Shown: positions 46,406 to 56,329 of the stretch, in pieces
Numbering within the stretch: position 1 is the first letter of the stretch
How the letters are laid out: every line of letters starts with the position of its first letter
The notes under the pieces: model-generated
The model's database searches: none
What the model was told of the DNA's origin: nothing
Seen by the model: only the letters and a program-made list of their open reading frames with translations
DNA from: an uncultured Cellvibrionales bacterium
GTDB taxonomy: Bacteria; Pseudomonadota; Gammaproteobacteria; Pseudomonadales; Cellvibrionaceae
NCBI GenBank assembly: GCA_913020115.1
Contig: CAJWBQ010000003.1
Coordinates: forward strand, 62,001-126,000
Direction of reading: 5' to 3'
Length of the DNA: 64,000 bases
Made by a program: the position numbers and the translations under genes

Positions 46406-48394
46406 ATGACAAAAACCTTTAAGATTTCACTGCTTGTTGTTCCTTTCACTCTGTTGCTTTCAGCCTGTGAGCGCTCAACAAGCCCTGCCACACAGGGGGA
46501 TGCGAGCCACTTCACCATCGAGAAAAACCAACAAGTTTACGAACAAATTGACATTGCCGATCAGCAGGATTTCGAAGACGCTCAGCGCGGTTTGATTGCA
46601 CGCGCCCCCGACGCGCCCATCAAAAACGCAGCAGGCCGAACCATTTGGCACCCAGGCGCCTATAACTTTCTTGAAGGGGAAAGCCCCGACACCGTAAACC
46701 CCAGCCTTTGGCGCCAAGCCAAACTCAATAACATCCGAGGCTTATTCAAAGTTAAAGACGGGATTTATCAACTCCGTGGTTTTGATTTGGCGAACATGAC
46801 GTTAATTGACAGCGACTCAGGCTGGATTGTAGTAGACCCACTAACAACGGTTGAAACCGCCAACTCAGCATTGAATTTCGCACGGGAACATCTAGGCAAT
46901 AAATTGGTTAAAGCGGTGATTTTCACCCACAGTCACGTTGACCATTTCGGCGGCGCACTCGGCCTGCTGTCTAAAGAAGAACTCGCCACGCGCGAAGCAA
47001 ATAACGATCCCCTCACCGTCATCGCCCCCTCAGGTTTTGTTGAAGAGTCTGTGAGTGAATTGATTGTTGCCGGGCCCGCAATGACTCGCCGCGGCGTCTA
47101 CATGTATGGGCAAGTATTGGAACGCTCGGCCAAAGGACATATTGACTCCGGACTTGGCAAACAACCAGTTTTCGGTACGGTTAGCACACTGCAACCCACC
47201 ATTGACATTAAGTCTGGTCGCGAGGCTTTGACAATAGACGGCGTAGAAATGATATTTCTAAATATGCCAGGATCTGAAGCACCAGCAGAATTAACGTTCT
47301 ATCTGCCAGAACATCAAGCCTATTGTGGCGCTGAGGTCACTTCTCGCACACTGCACAACCTCTACACCCTACGGGGCGCCAAAGTGCGGGACGGCCTGCG
47401 CTGGAGCACCTACATCAACGACAGCATTGCAGAGCTAGATGGCATAGATACTTACTTTGGCAGCCATCACTGGCCCATTTGGGGCAATGATAATATTGTG
47501 ACCTTCATGGAGAAACAGCGGGACTTGTACCGTTTCATTCACGACCAAACTCTACAACTCGCCAACAAAGGATTCACACCTCGCGAAATTGCAGAAAAAA
47601 TAAAGCTGCCTGAATCACTTTCAAAGGTTTTTTACAATCGCGACTACTACGGAACGGTTAAGCACAACAGCAAGGCCGTCTATCAACATTATTTTGGCTG
47701 GTATGACGCCAACCCGGCGAACCTCAACCCTCTACCGCCCACTGAGGCGGCCAATCACTACGTAGAGTTTATGGGTGGTGCAGAGGCAATAATAAGTAAG
47801 GCACAAGTGTCTTATGATAAGGGTGAATATCGCTGGGTGGCCGAGGTACTCAATCACTTGGTTTTCGCTGAACCCGACAATAAACATGCTAAGAATTTAT
47901 TAGCGGCAAGCTATCAGCAGATGGCCTATCAAGCCGAGTCGGCTCCTTGGCGGGACGTCTATCTCACAGCGGGTTTGGAATTGCAGGAAGGCACCAAGGC
48001 TTCAACGCTGAACAAAGAGGAAACCATTGATTTACTCTACAATGTTCCCACCCACGAGTTTTTCAAATCAATGGCCACTCAACTCAAAGCGGATGACGCT
48101 GAGGGGGCTGATGAAAGTATTAAAATCGTCTTTACCGACACCCAAGAAACCTACGTACTAAGTGTTAAAAACTCCGTTTTGCACTACACAACCGTCAATG
48201 TGGACAAGACTGAAGTCAGCGCAACCTTGACCTTAACCTTACGAGAGTTTCTGGATTTTCAGGTTGGCATCATCAGCTTAAAAGATCTGCTGACTTCAGA
48301 TAATTTAAGCGTTGAAGGCAGCACCCTAGAACTTCTTAGCTTTCTGTCTATGCTCGATAGTGGCTTTGAGAGTTTTAATATTGTCACGCCTTAA
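46406..48394 (+). CDS. Alkyl/aryl-sulfatase, metallo-beta-lactamase fold (SdsA1/BDS1-like) lipoprotein
   Basis: The 662-residue enzyme hydrolyses alkyl sulfate esters such as surfactants. It has a lipoprotein signal with lipobox LLSAC (Cys at about residue 21), the binuclear zinc motif THSHVDHFGGALG, further ligands in CGAEVTSRTLHNLYTLRGAKV and GSHHWPIWG, a helical dimerisation domain and a C-terminal SCP2-like domain (about 540-662). These are the domains of SdsA1. The AraC-type gene at 48409 is convergent with it, ending 14 bases away. Confidence 0.92.
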   Translation: MTKTFKISLLVVPFTLLLSACERSTSPATQGDASHFTIEKNQQVYEQIDIADQQDFEDAQRGLIARAPDAPIKNAAGRTIWHPGAYNFLEGESPDTVNPSLWRQAKLNNIRGLFKVKDGIYQLRGFDLANMTLIDSDSGWIVVDPLTTVETANSALNFAREHLGNKLVKAVIFTHSHVDHFGGALGLLSKEELATREANNDPLTVIAPSGFVEESVSELIVAGPAMTRRGVYMYGQVLERSAKGHIDSGLGKQPVFGTVSTLQPTIDIKSGREALTIDGVEMIFLNMPGSEAPAELTFYLPEHQAYCGAEVTSRTLHNLYTLRGAKVRDGLRWSTYINDSIAELDGIDTYFGSHHWPIWGNDNIVTFMEKQRDLYRFIHDQTLQLANKGFTPREIAEKIKLPESLSKVFYNRDYYGTVKHNSKAVYQHYFGWYDANPANLNPLPPTEAANHYVEFMGGAEAIISKAQVSYDKGEYRWVAEVLNHLVFAEPDNKHAKNLLAASYQQMAYQAESAPWRDVYLTAGLELQEGTKASTLNKEETIDLLYNVPTHEFFKSMATQLKADDAEGADESIKIVFTDTQETYVLSVKNSVLHYTTVNVDKTEVSATLTLTLREFLDFQVGIISLKDLLTSDNLSVEGSTLELLSFLSMLDSGFESFNIVTP

Positions 48395-48408
48395 GTAATT
48401 AATATGGG

Positions 48409-49440
48409 CTATCGCTGGCGATAATCTCGCGGCGATTGCCCATACCAAATTTTAAAAGCACTAGAAAACGAGCCTTGATCCGCATAGCCAAGCAGGAAAG
48501 CAATTTCTGCCACCGCTAATCGCTCATCCCCCAAATAGCGAACAGACAGATCGCATCTTATCTCCTGCACCACCTGCAAAAACTGCGTATCTCGATCGGC
48601 TAAACGTCGCTGCAAAGTCCGCCGGGACACATTTAATTCTGCAGCCACTTTATCAATGCTCATGTCGCCCAGAGGCAAGAGGCGAACTATGGACTGACGC
48701 AAACCGCTGAGGAAGGTGTCCTCCACATTAAGATCATCAAAGTAACGTAATATGGGATTGATTTGCTGAGCGTTTAAATCGTGTTCTAACTGAGTAATTG
48801 CGTAGTCCAAGCACTTCCGCTCGTAATACAAGCAACTCACTGGCGCAGCAAAATTAATGTTACTGCCGAACATTTGCTGCAGCAAGGTGGTATCGGCGGG
48901 CTTGGCATAGCTAAAATCGGCACGTAAAGCTCGGATAGGTAGAATGCACAATGAATTTACGATAGCGCTAGACATTGTTAAAAAAGAGTCCGTCAAATAA
49001 CGCTGAGAACAACTTTCTACGGCTAGAGGATGCCATTCAAGACGCAGTAGCTCGCCTTCACTGCTTATCTTAACTTCACCAAGATCACCGGCAAATTTCA
49101 GCACACTGGGCATCACGTTGAGGTACTCACGAAAAGTACTGCAGATGGTGGACATGTATAGTTGCACGTTCAAACCATTAATAAACGCAATACGGCCCGC
49201 GTAAATTGCAAGATCCTCTTCGCTCGTGACGGCAACAGCTCGCTGGTAGAGTTTAAAAAGTTGCTGCACGGGGAAACGCTGGTCAACCTGCGCAAGCCGA
49301 ACAAGATCAATGCCCGCCTCCGCCAGCAAGAGATCCCGCTCAGCCCCGAGATTTTCGGCGGCCTGAACCAAAGCATAAATGGGTGCTGAAAACACCGTCC
49401 AAGCAGGCTTGAGCGCGGTAACTTTAGCGCTCATCGACAT
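48409..49440 (-). CDS. AraC-family regulator (Arabinose_bd type)
   Basis: The 343-residue regulator has an N-terminal ligand/arabinose-binding-like domain (about 10-200, YALVQAAENLGAERDLLLAEAGID start). The C-terminal AraC DNA-binding domain (about 245-343) contains VAAELNVSRRTLQRRLADRDTQF and VAEIAFLLGYADQGSFSSAFKIWYGQSPRDYR. It belongs to the group regulating catabolism or virulence genes in Pseudomonas-type bacteria. It could control the adjacent sulfatase, but this is only positional. Confidence 0.9.
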   Translation of the reverse strand: MSMSAKVTALKPAWTVFSAPIYALVQAAENLGAERDLLLAEAGIDLVRLAQVDQRFPVQQLFKLYQRAVAVTSEEDLAIYAGRIAFINGLNVQLYMSTICSTFREYLNVMPSVLKFAGDLGEVKISSEGELLRLEWHPLAVESCSQRYLTDSFLTMSSAIVNSLCILPIRALRADFSYAKPADTTLLQQMFGSNINFAAPVSCLYYERKCLDYAITQLEHDLNAQQINPILRYFDDLNVEDTFLSGLRQSIVRLLPLGDMSIDKVAAELNVSRRTLQRRLADRDTQFLQVVQEIRCDLSVRYLGDERLAVAEIAFLLGYADQGSFSSAFKIWYGQSPRDYRQR

Positions 49441-49490
49441 CTCGGGAATTGGCTAGAGCATTGAGTCTGAACTGCATGAATTGTTATGCC

Positions 49491-50237
49491 TTAGCTTTCG
49501 CCCTTACTGCTGCCTCCAACTTTCGGAGCATTGGCTAAAATTCTGTCGGACAAGCGAGAAAAAGGTAAGCTTTGTAACCACACTTTGCCATGACCGCTTA
49601 AGGTGGTCAGAAAAATTCCCTCGCCACCAAACAGCATACTTTTCAGCCCTGAGCTCAAGGTGATATCAAAATCAATACCCTGAGTGAAGCCAACCAAGCA
49701 TCCCGTATCAACCCTTAGGGTTTCGCCATTAAGTTCTTTTTCAATCACGGTGCCGCCAGCATGAATAAAAGCCATACCGTCGCCGCTCAGCTTTTCCAAG
49801 ATAAAACCCTCGCCACCAAAAAAACCGGCGCCCAAACGTTTATTAAAGGCGATATCAACTTTCGTGCCTCTTGCAGCACAAATGAAGCTGTCTTTTTGCA
49901 AGGTGATTTCACCGCCATTTGCGGCCATATCTACAGCGACTATTGTCCCAGGGTAGGGAGCCGCAAATGCTACCCGGCGCTTATTGCCGCCACGGTTTGT
50001 AAAGTGCGTCATAAATAATGTTTCGCCGGTCAGCACTCTTTTCCCAGCGCTAAATAGCTTACCCATCAAACCCTGGTCTGGATCGGCACCGTCGCCAAGC
50101 TTAGTTTCGAAATCTATATCCTCTTCCATGTAGGTCATGGCACCCGCCTCTGCGATTACAGACTCGCCAGGATCTAACTCCACCTCCACTGCGGGCATTG
50201 AGTTGCCAACAATTTCATAATCCACTTGATCAGCCAT
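49491..50237 (-). CDS. AIM24/TIGR00266-family protein
   Basis: The 248-residue beta-rich protein matches the TIGR00266/AIM24 family: [24 protein letters not shown] at the start, repeated glycine-rich strands ([40 protein letters not shown]). It has no signal peptide. The molecular function of the family in bacteria is not established. It is a single-gene unit. Confidence 0.88.
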   Translation of the reverse strand: MADQVDYEIVGNSMPAVEVELDPGESVIAEAGAMTYMEEDIDFETKLGDGADPDQGLMGKLFSAGKRVLTGETLFMTHFTNRGGNKRRVAFAAPYPGTIVAVDMAANGGEITLQKDSFICAARGTKVDIAFNKRLGAGFFGGEGFILEKLSGDGMAFIHAGGTVIEKELNGETLRVDTGCLVGFTQGIDFDITLSSGLKSMLFGGEGIFLTTLSGHGKVWLQSLPFSRLSDRILANAPKVGGSSKGES

Positions 50238-50327
50238 TCCATCATCCTTCTAAATGTAAGATTTCATCCAAAATAGTTAAGTACTTGCAAGCAAATCACC
50301 GTCACACTGACAGCACTGCAAAACAAG

Positions 50328-51155
50328 CTAATAAACAGCCACGCCAAACTTTAGTAAGCGCCGCGCTAAAATTTCGTCCAAGGCTCCCAGTTCAGACTCT
50401 TCAATTTCAATCAAAGCCAACTGATTCCGCTTATAGACCTCTGCCCTTTCCAGCTTCCGCTTAATAGCGCCTGCGTCCTGGGAGCCGCCCCAAAACTCCA
50501 GAAAAACATTGCACGATGGCAAATAAAAATTTGCCCGATATACCTCCGCAACCGGCAAGCGTCGATTTACGGAGTGAGGAATACCCGCCAAATAAAGCCA
50601 GTTATCAATTAAACGTTCTGCATCACTCGCCAAAATATGCCCGTCCAAAGCACAGTGCTCAAGGGCTGAAGGCATCGACTTCAGTGCATTAATGTCTTCC
50701 TTCAAAGCTGGGTGGTCCAACAATGTTTCTGGCCAAGTCACAAAAGGAATGCCGGTTTTATCACTCTCTTTTTGCTGGCCACCCAAGGCTTTACCCTGCT
50801 CACTTAAGTGCCAACCCTTAACGGCCTTGTGAATCCAACCTAATTCCGCCAGCAAATGATTCACAAACCGGGCAGGTTGATTAAATTTTTGACCGAGGGT
50901 GGTGGCCGTAAGTGGTGCCTCGGGTAAACCTCCCCAAATGGCGTGCTGCTGAATCGTTTCCGGCCAAGCGATATACTCACCGTACTTTGGGTGCTCAATA
51001 TAGATACCACCCTCAAACTTGCCCTTCTCTGTCAAATGCCATCGATTGTCGACTTTGACAATCCAAGCCCCGTCGGCCAGCAAGACAAACAGTTCTCGAG
51101 CTTCTTTATGAAGCCGTTTGGCGAGCGCTGTAGTAGAGAGGTGCTTTTGATTCAT
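50328..51155 (-). CDS. Protein with two winged-helix-like repeats and a nuclease-like C-terminus
   Basis: The 275-residue protein has two related N-terminal modules (about 1-65 and 75-135). Each pairs an LxxxGW/WIxK helix-turn-helix-like part with a closing W-H-L-(T/S)-E-(K/Q)-G segment and a following FVTWPET / YIAWPET turn. The C-terminal part (about 185-275) has YLPSCNVFLEFWGG then KRKLERAEVYKRNQLALIEIEESEL. This resembles the strand-Asp/Glu-(D/E)xK layout of Vsr/PD-(D/E)xK nucleases (E in FLEF, E-x-E in LIEIEE). Function is inferred from pattern only. Confidence 0.6.
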   Translation of the reverse strand: MNQKHLSTTALAKRLHKEARELFVLLADGAWIVKVDNRWHLTEKGKFEGGIYIEHPKYGEYIAWPETIQQHAIWGGLPEAPLTATTLGQKFNQPARFVNHLLAELGWIHKAVKGWHLSEQGKALGGQQKESDKTGIPFVTWPETLLDHPALKEDINALKSMPSALEHCALDGHILASDAERLIDNWLYLAGIPHSVNRRLPVAEVYRANFYLPSCNVFLEFWGGSQDAGAIKRKLERAEVYKRNQLALIEIEESELGALDEILARRLLKFGVAVY

Positions 51156-51277
51156 GAAGGCCTGCTAATTCACTGAAATGGAAAATATTAGAGTCGCTCA
51201 GTGTATCAAAGCCTGATGCTTGCGCAAATTGATGAAAAATAATGCAAATAACCCTCGCTAGTTGAACGGAAAGTCCC

Positions 51278-51386
51278 TATAATTCGCGCCCCTGTAATCA
51301 GGGCTGTGCCTTATTTCGGCTGTTGGTTTGGAGAAACCTGCTTCGTTTAGGCAAATGCCCTCCAAAATCCGAAAGTAAGGTGTGTA
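51278..51386 (+). promoter_or_regulatory. deaD promoter and structured 5' leader
   Basis: A perfect TATAAT (51278-51283) gives a predicted leader of about 97 bases. TTTGGAG (51327-51333) can pair with CTCCAAA (51360-51366), enclosing smaller stems. TAAGGTG precedes the ATG at 51387. Structured leaders are known for cold-inducible deaD genes elsewhere. Confidence 0.5.
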
Positions 51387-53183
51387 ATGTCTTCTGAAAT
51401 ATTAAGTTTCAGCGATCTCGCGATCTCTGCGCCCATAATGAAAGCTATCACCGACGTAGGCTATGAACAGCCCTCGCCGATTCAAGCCGCCAGTATCCCC
51501 CATTTATTAAACGGCGAAGACCTATTGGGTGTCGCTCAAACCGGTACGGGTAAAACAGCCGCATTTGCGCTTCCCCTGCTGTCTAAAATCGATATCAGCA
51601 AAAAAAACCCACAGATTCTAGTATTAGCACCGACTCGCGAATTGGCGATTCAGGTAGCTGAGGCGTTCCAACGCTATGCCTGCAACCTGAAAGGCTTCCA
51701 CGTTCTGCCTATATATGGCGGTCAGGATATGAGCACCCAACTGCGCCAATTGCGCCGCGGCGCTCATGTTGTGGTTGGCACACCCGGCCGTGTTATGGAT
51801 CACCTGCGTCGCAGCAGCCTGGACCTTAGCGGAATTACCAACATTGTTCTTGATGAAGCCGACGAAATGCTTCGCATGGGCTTTATTGATGATGTTGAGT
51901 GGATTCTTGAGCACGCCCCGAAAGAGCGCCAGACTGCGCTATTCTCGGCCACTATGCCCAAGCAAATTCGCAGCGTTGCCACTCGCTACCTAAACAACCC
52001 TAAAGAAGTCAGCATTAAATCTGACACCACAACCGGTGACAACATTGAACAGTGTTACTGGATGGTAAGTGGCACCAACAAGCTGGACGCCCTAACGCGC
52101 ATCCTTGAAGTTGAACCTTTTGACGGCATGATTATTTTTGTCCGCACCAAAACGGCCACGGCCGAACTGGCGGAAAAACTGGAAGCCCGCGGCTACTCAG
52201 CATCACCACTAAACGGTGACATGAATCAGCAACTGCGTGAACGCACCATCGATCGCCTGAAGAACAAGCAATTAGATATCGTCATCGCCACCGACGTTGC
52301 CGCTCGCGGCATCGACGTACAGCGTGTTAGCCACGTGCTTAACTACGATATTCCATACGATAGCGAAGCTTACGTTCACCGCATCGGCCGCACCGGTCGC
52401 GCAGGTCGTTCGGGCAAGGCAATTCTGTTTGTTGCACCGCGCGAAAAGCGTTTGCTTTACGCCATTGAGCGTGCCACTCGCCGTCCTCTAACCGCCATGG
52501 AATTACCTACCGGCGAAACCGTGTCGGCCATGCGTATCGATCAGTTTAAAGAAAAGCTTTTAGAGACCATCAAATCTCAAGACTTGAGCTTCTTCAATGA
52601 AGTACTTGCTCAATTCAGTCATGAAAATGATATCGCGCCAGAAGATATCGCTTCGGCACTGGGTTATCTCGCCCAGAAAGAAAGACCTCTGCAAGTTCAG
52701 TGGGCGAATGTTAAGCCTGCACGTGAGAACAGAGGAGATAGAGAGCGTGACAACAGTCGCAATGAGTCTCGTGAGCGCCGACCTCGTCGCGAACGTGGCG
52801 ACGACGCCAACATGACAACGTTCCGCATTGAAGTTGGCCGTTCACACAACGCTCGTCCTGGTGACATTGTAGGTGCGATCGCCAACGAAGCAGGTATCGA
52901 CAGCAACAATATTGGCCACATCAAACTGCACGACGACTTCTCCACCGTTGACTTGCCAAATGATATGAGCGACGCCACATTCCAAACTTTGAAAAAAGTT
53001 CGCGTGCGCAGCCAAGTCTTGAATATCAGCAAAGACCAAGGCGGTCACAGCAGCTCAAACTCTCGCAGCGATAAACCTCGCTCCGATCGTCCACGCTCAG
53101 ACAAGCCTCGTTCAGACCGCCCTCGTTCAGACAAACCTCGCGGTGAGAAGAAGCCTCGCAGAAGCACACCAAGAACAGATTAA
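51387..53183 (+). CDS. deaD: DEAD-box RNA helicase DeaD/CsdA
   Basis: The 598-residue helicase has Q motif (PSPIQAASIP), motif I AQTGTGKT, Ia PTRELAIQ, II DEAD, III SAT, V ATDVAARGID and VI HRIGRTGRAGR. A DbpA/CsdA-type RNA-binding domain (about 472-545, TTFRIEVGRSHNARPGDIVGAI) follows an Arg/Glu-rich linker. The basic C-terminal tail contains five SD(K/R)PR repeats. It unwinds RNA in ribosome assembly and mRNA decay, especially in the cold. Confidence 0.95.
   Translation: MSSEILSFSDLAISAPIMKAITDVGYEQPSPIQAASIPHLLNGEDLLGVAQTGTGKTAAFALPLLSKIDISKKNPQILVLAPTRELAIQVAEAFQRYACNLKGFHVLPIYGGQDMSTQLRQLRRGAHVVVGTPGRVMDHLRRSSLDLSGITNIVLDEADEMLRMGFIDDVEWILEHAPKERQTALFSATMPKQIRSVATRYLNNPKEVSIKSDTTTGDNIEQCYWMVSGTNKLDALTRILEVEPFDGMIIFVRTKTATAELAEKLEARGYSASPLNGDMNQQLRERTIDRLKNKQLDIVIATDVAARGIDVQRVSHVLNYDIPYDSEAYVHRIGRTGRAGRSGKAILFVAPREKRLLYAIERATRRPLTAMELPTGETVSAMRIDQFKEKLLETIKSQDLSFFNEVLAQFSHENDIAPEDIASALGYLAQKERPLQVQWANVKPARENRGDRERDNSRNESRERRPRRERGDDANMTTFRIEVGRSHNARPGDIVGAIANEAGIDSNNIGHIKLHDDFSTVDLPNDMSDATFQTLKKVRVRSQVLNISKDQGGHSSSNSRSDKPRSDRPRSDKPRSDRPRSDKPRGEKKPRRSTPRTD
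53067..53141 (+). repeat. 15-bp coding repeats in the deaD tail
   Basis: Five tandem 15-base units encode the pentapeptides SDKPR/SDRPR in alternation. They differ at wobble positions, so the peptide repeat is under selection or the repeat is old. Such tails raise RNA affinity. Confidence 0.85.
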
Positions 53184-53193
53184 GCCCCTGCGA

Positions 53194-53227
53194 AATACCG
53201 CTCCCGACTCAGTCGGCGAGCGGTATT
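53194..53227. terminator. Bidirectional hairpin between deaD and panE-like gene
   Basis: AATACCGCTC (53194-53203) pairs with GAGCGGTATT (53218-53227), and inside CCGACT pairs with AGTCGG, giving about 16 base pairs. It lies between two convergent genes and overlaps the panE-like stop codon. There is no long T-run. Confidence 0.65.
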
Positions 53228-54227
53228 AGCTCGCCAAAGCCCTGTACATATCTTTAGCCGACATACCACGCTCGCGTTCACCATTTTCCGCTTCTACAAT
53301 CATCCTTACCAAAGCTTCATTGGCCGGACAAGCCACACCCACTTCCTTGCCAGCCTCTACTACAGCGCCGTTTAAAAAATGGACTTCAGTGATTTTCCCA
53401 GCACTTAAATCCCACCACATCGAGGTTCTAACCGTAGGGTCTACAGATAACATTTTAGTGCCCAAAATGTTAAACACCCAATTGGGCACACTCATAACCT
53501 TCGGAATTAAATGACCCGGTATCGCTGTCACTTTTGGCAACTCAATACCCTTGGCCCGAACCACCGCAATGAGCTCAGACATCAACAGCGCAAAACTTCG
53601 CCTAAAATCTCGCTGCTCAAGCATGGCCTTCACCGGGATATCGGCCAGAGCATTAACACCATTACCTAAGTTTAACTGCAGCTTCGCCCACAACAATGCC
53701 ACCATATCGTCACAGGCGTGAACCGGCAGCAAAGGGCAGTTAATCTCTGCCGCAAGTTGTGCTGAGTGATCACTGCCCGCCCGTGATTCAATTGTAATGG
53801 CACCCTCAGACCCCCGGTGCAACTTGCCGGGCTCCAACTCCACAACATTGAACTGCACCATTACCCGCAAGACTTCGTTGTTTGGGTAACGATTTTTTAC
53901 CGCCTGCTCAGAGCCCAAGCCATTTTGACAGCAAAGAATTCGAGTCTGCGGCCCCACCAAACTACCGAGCTGCTCTATCGCGCTATCAAGCCCCGTACAC
54001 TTAACCGTCAACCACAAATAGTCGGCACTCGGCGATTCTGCGGAAACAAAATCTGGGGCGGCCACTGCGGCTTTATTTCCATGGTAGTCACTCAACTGAA
54101 GCCCAGCGGCCAGTTTTTTTTGAACACTTTCTCGAGCCACAACACCTACATTGCGCTTCTGTGACAACAGCACACCAGTAACATAGCCACCAATTAAACC
54201 CGCCCCAAATACCACATGCCTTGTCAT
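53226..54227 (-). CDS. 2-dehydropantoate 2-reductase-like (ApbA/PanE family)
   Basis: The 333-residue NADPH-binding protein starts with GAGLIGGYVTGVLL and has the family's ILCCQNGLGSEQAV and LLWAKLQLNLGNGVNAL (catalytic Lys region), with a helical C-terminal domain. The classical reaction is ketopantoate to pantoate for CoA synthesis. However, it sits 12 bases behind an AraC regulator, which suggests an inducible role of a PanE paralogue rather than the housekeeping enzyme. Confidence 0.82.
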   Translation of the reverse strand: MTRHVVFGAGLIGGYVTGVLLSQKRNVGVVARESVQKKLAAGLQLSDYHGNKAAVAAPDFVSAESPSADYLWLTVKCTGLDSAIEQLGSLVGPQTRILCCQNGLGSEQAVKNRYPNNEVLRVMVQFNVVELEPGKLHRGSEGAITIESRAGSDHSAQLAAEINCPLLPVHACDDMVALLWAKLQLNLGNGVNALADIPVKAMLEQRDFRRSFALLMSELIAVVRAKGIELPKVTAIPGHLIPKVMSVPNWVFNILGTKMLSVDPTVRTSMWWDLSAGKITEVHFLNGAVVEAGKEVGVACPANEALVRMIVEAENGERERGMSAKDMYRALAS

Positions 54228-54239
54228 TGCTTCACCTTA

Positions 54240-55328
54240 TCATTGCTTCGTATCTTCGCTATACGCTTGGTTATTGTTGCGAAACTCACTGGGCGTTGTA
54301 TGTGCCCAACGTTTAAATGCAGTTCGGAAACTTCGGACATCACTATACCCGAGCATCGGCGCAATAGTCTCTAGTGTATACCGAGTATTCAGCAGATAGT
54401 GACGCGCCTCCTTGAATCGAAACTCATCGGTCAAGGCCTGCCAAGAAGCGCCCAAGCTCGACAATTGACGACGCAGTGTTCGCGCCGCCATATTAAACTG
54501 CTTTGCCGCCTGCTCCAGGGTCGGCACACCGTCCACTTTAATGATGTAGGCTTTCACCGCTGCCACCAAGCCCCGCTCCCCCTTCAGCGTTTCAATACTC
54601 TGCCGGCATAAATCTCTCGTCAACTCTGCATACTCTGGCTGCGCGTGAGGCAAGCGCCGCGACATCTCCTCTTGACGAAAATAAATCGCATGTTGCGGCT
54701 GTTCAAAATACACAGGGCATTTAAAAATATGCCAAAACGGCGCAATTGAATCAGCCTGACAAGTATGGGCAAAATGGACGGAGTCAAAATCAAACGCCCC
54801 CCCCACAAGCTGACTTATAATTTTGTGAAATGAGGCGAACCAACTTTCAATTTCGAGTATCTGGGCCGGCCCATCTACCGGAGACGGCAGAACACTGAGC
54901 CGGGTCATATCTTGCCCAATGTAACGCACATTAGCCAAAGTGACGTGAGACGCCCAACTGATGAGAGGCGCAAAATCCACACTGAGCTGCAGCGCATCAC
55001 GCAGCGTATTTGACGCCGCCATAGCAAAGCCCAACACCCCATAACCCGTCAAATCCAACTGACCACCAATCTCTACCGCGAGCAATGGATTTTTATTGCA
55101 GGATGCAATTCGGGCGTATAAGGCCAGTTCCTCCTCCACACTGAGACGAAGCGCCGGGTTCTCAAATGCTTCCACATCAAGGCCAGTACCCGCCACCAGC
55201 TGCTCCAATGAGAAGCCCTGCGCATCAATCAACTCTCTCAACATGAGCTGTATTTCATGACTGTGCAGCAACTTTGGCGCAGACGCTTGAGGATAAATCG
55301 ACTTCGGGGACATAATCGGACTCAACAA
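54240..55328 (-). CDS. AraC-family regulator
   Basis: The 362-residue protein has an Arabinose_bd-like N-terminal domain (about 25-215) and a C-terminal AraC domain (about 265-355) with QAAKQFNMAARTLRRQLSSLG and TIAPMLGYSDVRSFRTAFKRWAHTTPSEFR. It precedes the PanE-like gene by 12 bases in the same direction and is probably co-transcribed with it. Divergent purU starts about 100 bases away. Confidence 0.9.
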   Translation of the reverse strand: MLSPIMSPKSIYPQASAPKLLHSHEIQLMLRELIDAQGFSLEQLVAGTGLDVEAFENPALRLSVEEELALYARIASCNKNPLLAVEIGGQLDLTGYGVLGFAMAASNTLRDALQLSVDFAPLISWASHVTLANVRYIGQDMTRLSVLPSPVDGPAQILEIESWFASFHKIISQLVGGAFDFDSVHFAHTCQADSIAPFWHIFKCPVYFEQPQHAIYFRQEEMSRRLPHAQPEYAELTRDLCRQSIETLKGERGLVAAVKAYIIKVDGVPTLEQAAKQFNMAARTLRRQLSSLGASWQALTDEFRFKEARHYLLNTRYTLETIAPMLGYSDVRSFRTAFKRWAHTTPSEFRNNNQAYSEDTKQ

Positions 55329-55428
55329 TGGCCTATATTATCCCCCTATTGTCCCTTATATGGCCTAACTAATCCATCTCGAGCTCCGTATGCTTGCACC
55401 ACAATCAGACCCCAATGGATTCAATATC

Positions 55429-56289
55429 ATGTCTCACAAATTTCGTTTAGTTATATCTTGCCCAGATCGGCCGGGAATTGTTTCCGACGTCAGTGGTTTT
55501 GTTGCGGGTCATGGTGGCAACATCACAGAAGCCAGCCAATATCACGACCCCACTACAGGCATGTTTTTCATGCGCTACGTCATTGGCACAGACGCATTGA
55601 AAATGGATGCAGAAGAATTTCGCCAAGCGTTCATACCCGTTGCCGAGCGATACGCCATGAATTGGCATCTCAGCGATACCGCCAAGCCCCGCAAAGTATT
55701 GCTCATGGTGAGCAAGCTAGACCACTGCCTAACAGACCTGCTGTATCGTTGGAAATGTGGAGACCTAGAATTCGACATCCCCTGCGTGATCTCCAATCAT
55801 GACGACATGCGTAAATACGTTGAGTGGCACGGCATTACCTACTACCACGTACCGGTGCCAAAAGACCAAGAAGGCAAAGACAAAGCCTTTAAAGAAACAG
55901 CTGACATCATCGACAAGCACCAACCAGACACCGTAGTTCTCGCGCGCTACATGCAAATTTTACCTCCCTGGATGTGCGAGAAATACCCGCACCAGGTGAT
56001 CAACATACACCACAGCTTTTTACCTTCATTTATGGGGGCAAAACCTTACCACCAGGCAAAAGAACGCGGCGTAAAATTAACCGGCGCCACCTGCCACTAT
56101 GTAACTTCAGATTTGGATGCAGGGCCCATCATTGAACAAGACGTAGCTCGTGTTTCACATTACGACTCCGTTGAAGAAAGTGTTCGATTAGGTAAAGACG
56201 TAGAGAAAACCGTTCTAGCGAGAGGTTTGCGTTACCACTTAGAAGATAGAGTACTCGTGCACAACAACAAGACGATTGTTTTTAACTGA
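55429..56289 (+). CDS. purU: Formyltetrahydrofolate deformylase
   Basis: PurU hydrolyses 10-formyl-THF to formate and THF, balancing one-carbon pools and feeding PurT. From the ATG at 55429 it has 286 residues: an N-terminal ACT domain (VISCPDRPGIVSDVSGFVAGHGGN) and a formyltransferase-fold hydrolase domain with NIHHSFLPSFMGAKPY and the Asp in SDLDAGPIIEQD. The upstream in-frame ATG at 55390 would add 13 residues with no family similarity. Confidence 0.93.
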   Translation: MSHKFRLVISCPDRPGIVSDVSGFVAGHGGNITEASQYHDPTTGMFFMRYVIGTDALKMDAEEFRQAFIPVAERYAMNWHLSDTAKPRKVLLMVSKLDHCLTDLLYRWKCGDLEFDIPCVISNHDDMRKYVEWHGITYYHVPVPKDQEGKDKAFKETADIIDKHQPDTVVLARYMQILPPWMCEKYPHQVINIHHSFLPSFMGAKPYHQAKERGVKLTGATCHYVTSDLDAGPIIEQDVARVSHYDSVEESVRLGKDVEKTVLARGLRYHLEDRVLVHNNKTIVFN

Positions 56290-56329
56290 CTCCAGCGATC
56301 GTTATTTTCTCGACTCTAGCACAAGAGTA

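Noticed and set aside
53067-53141. Tandem 15-bp repeats as a possible CRISPR or minisatellite
   Set aside because: Units are in frame, without spacers, and encode the basic tail of the DEAD-box helicase.
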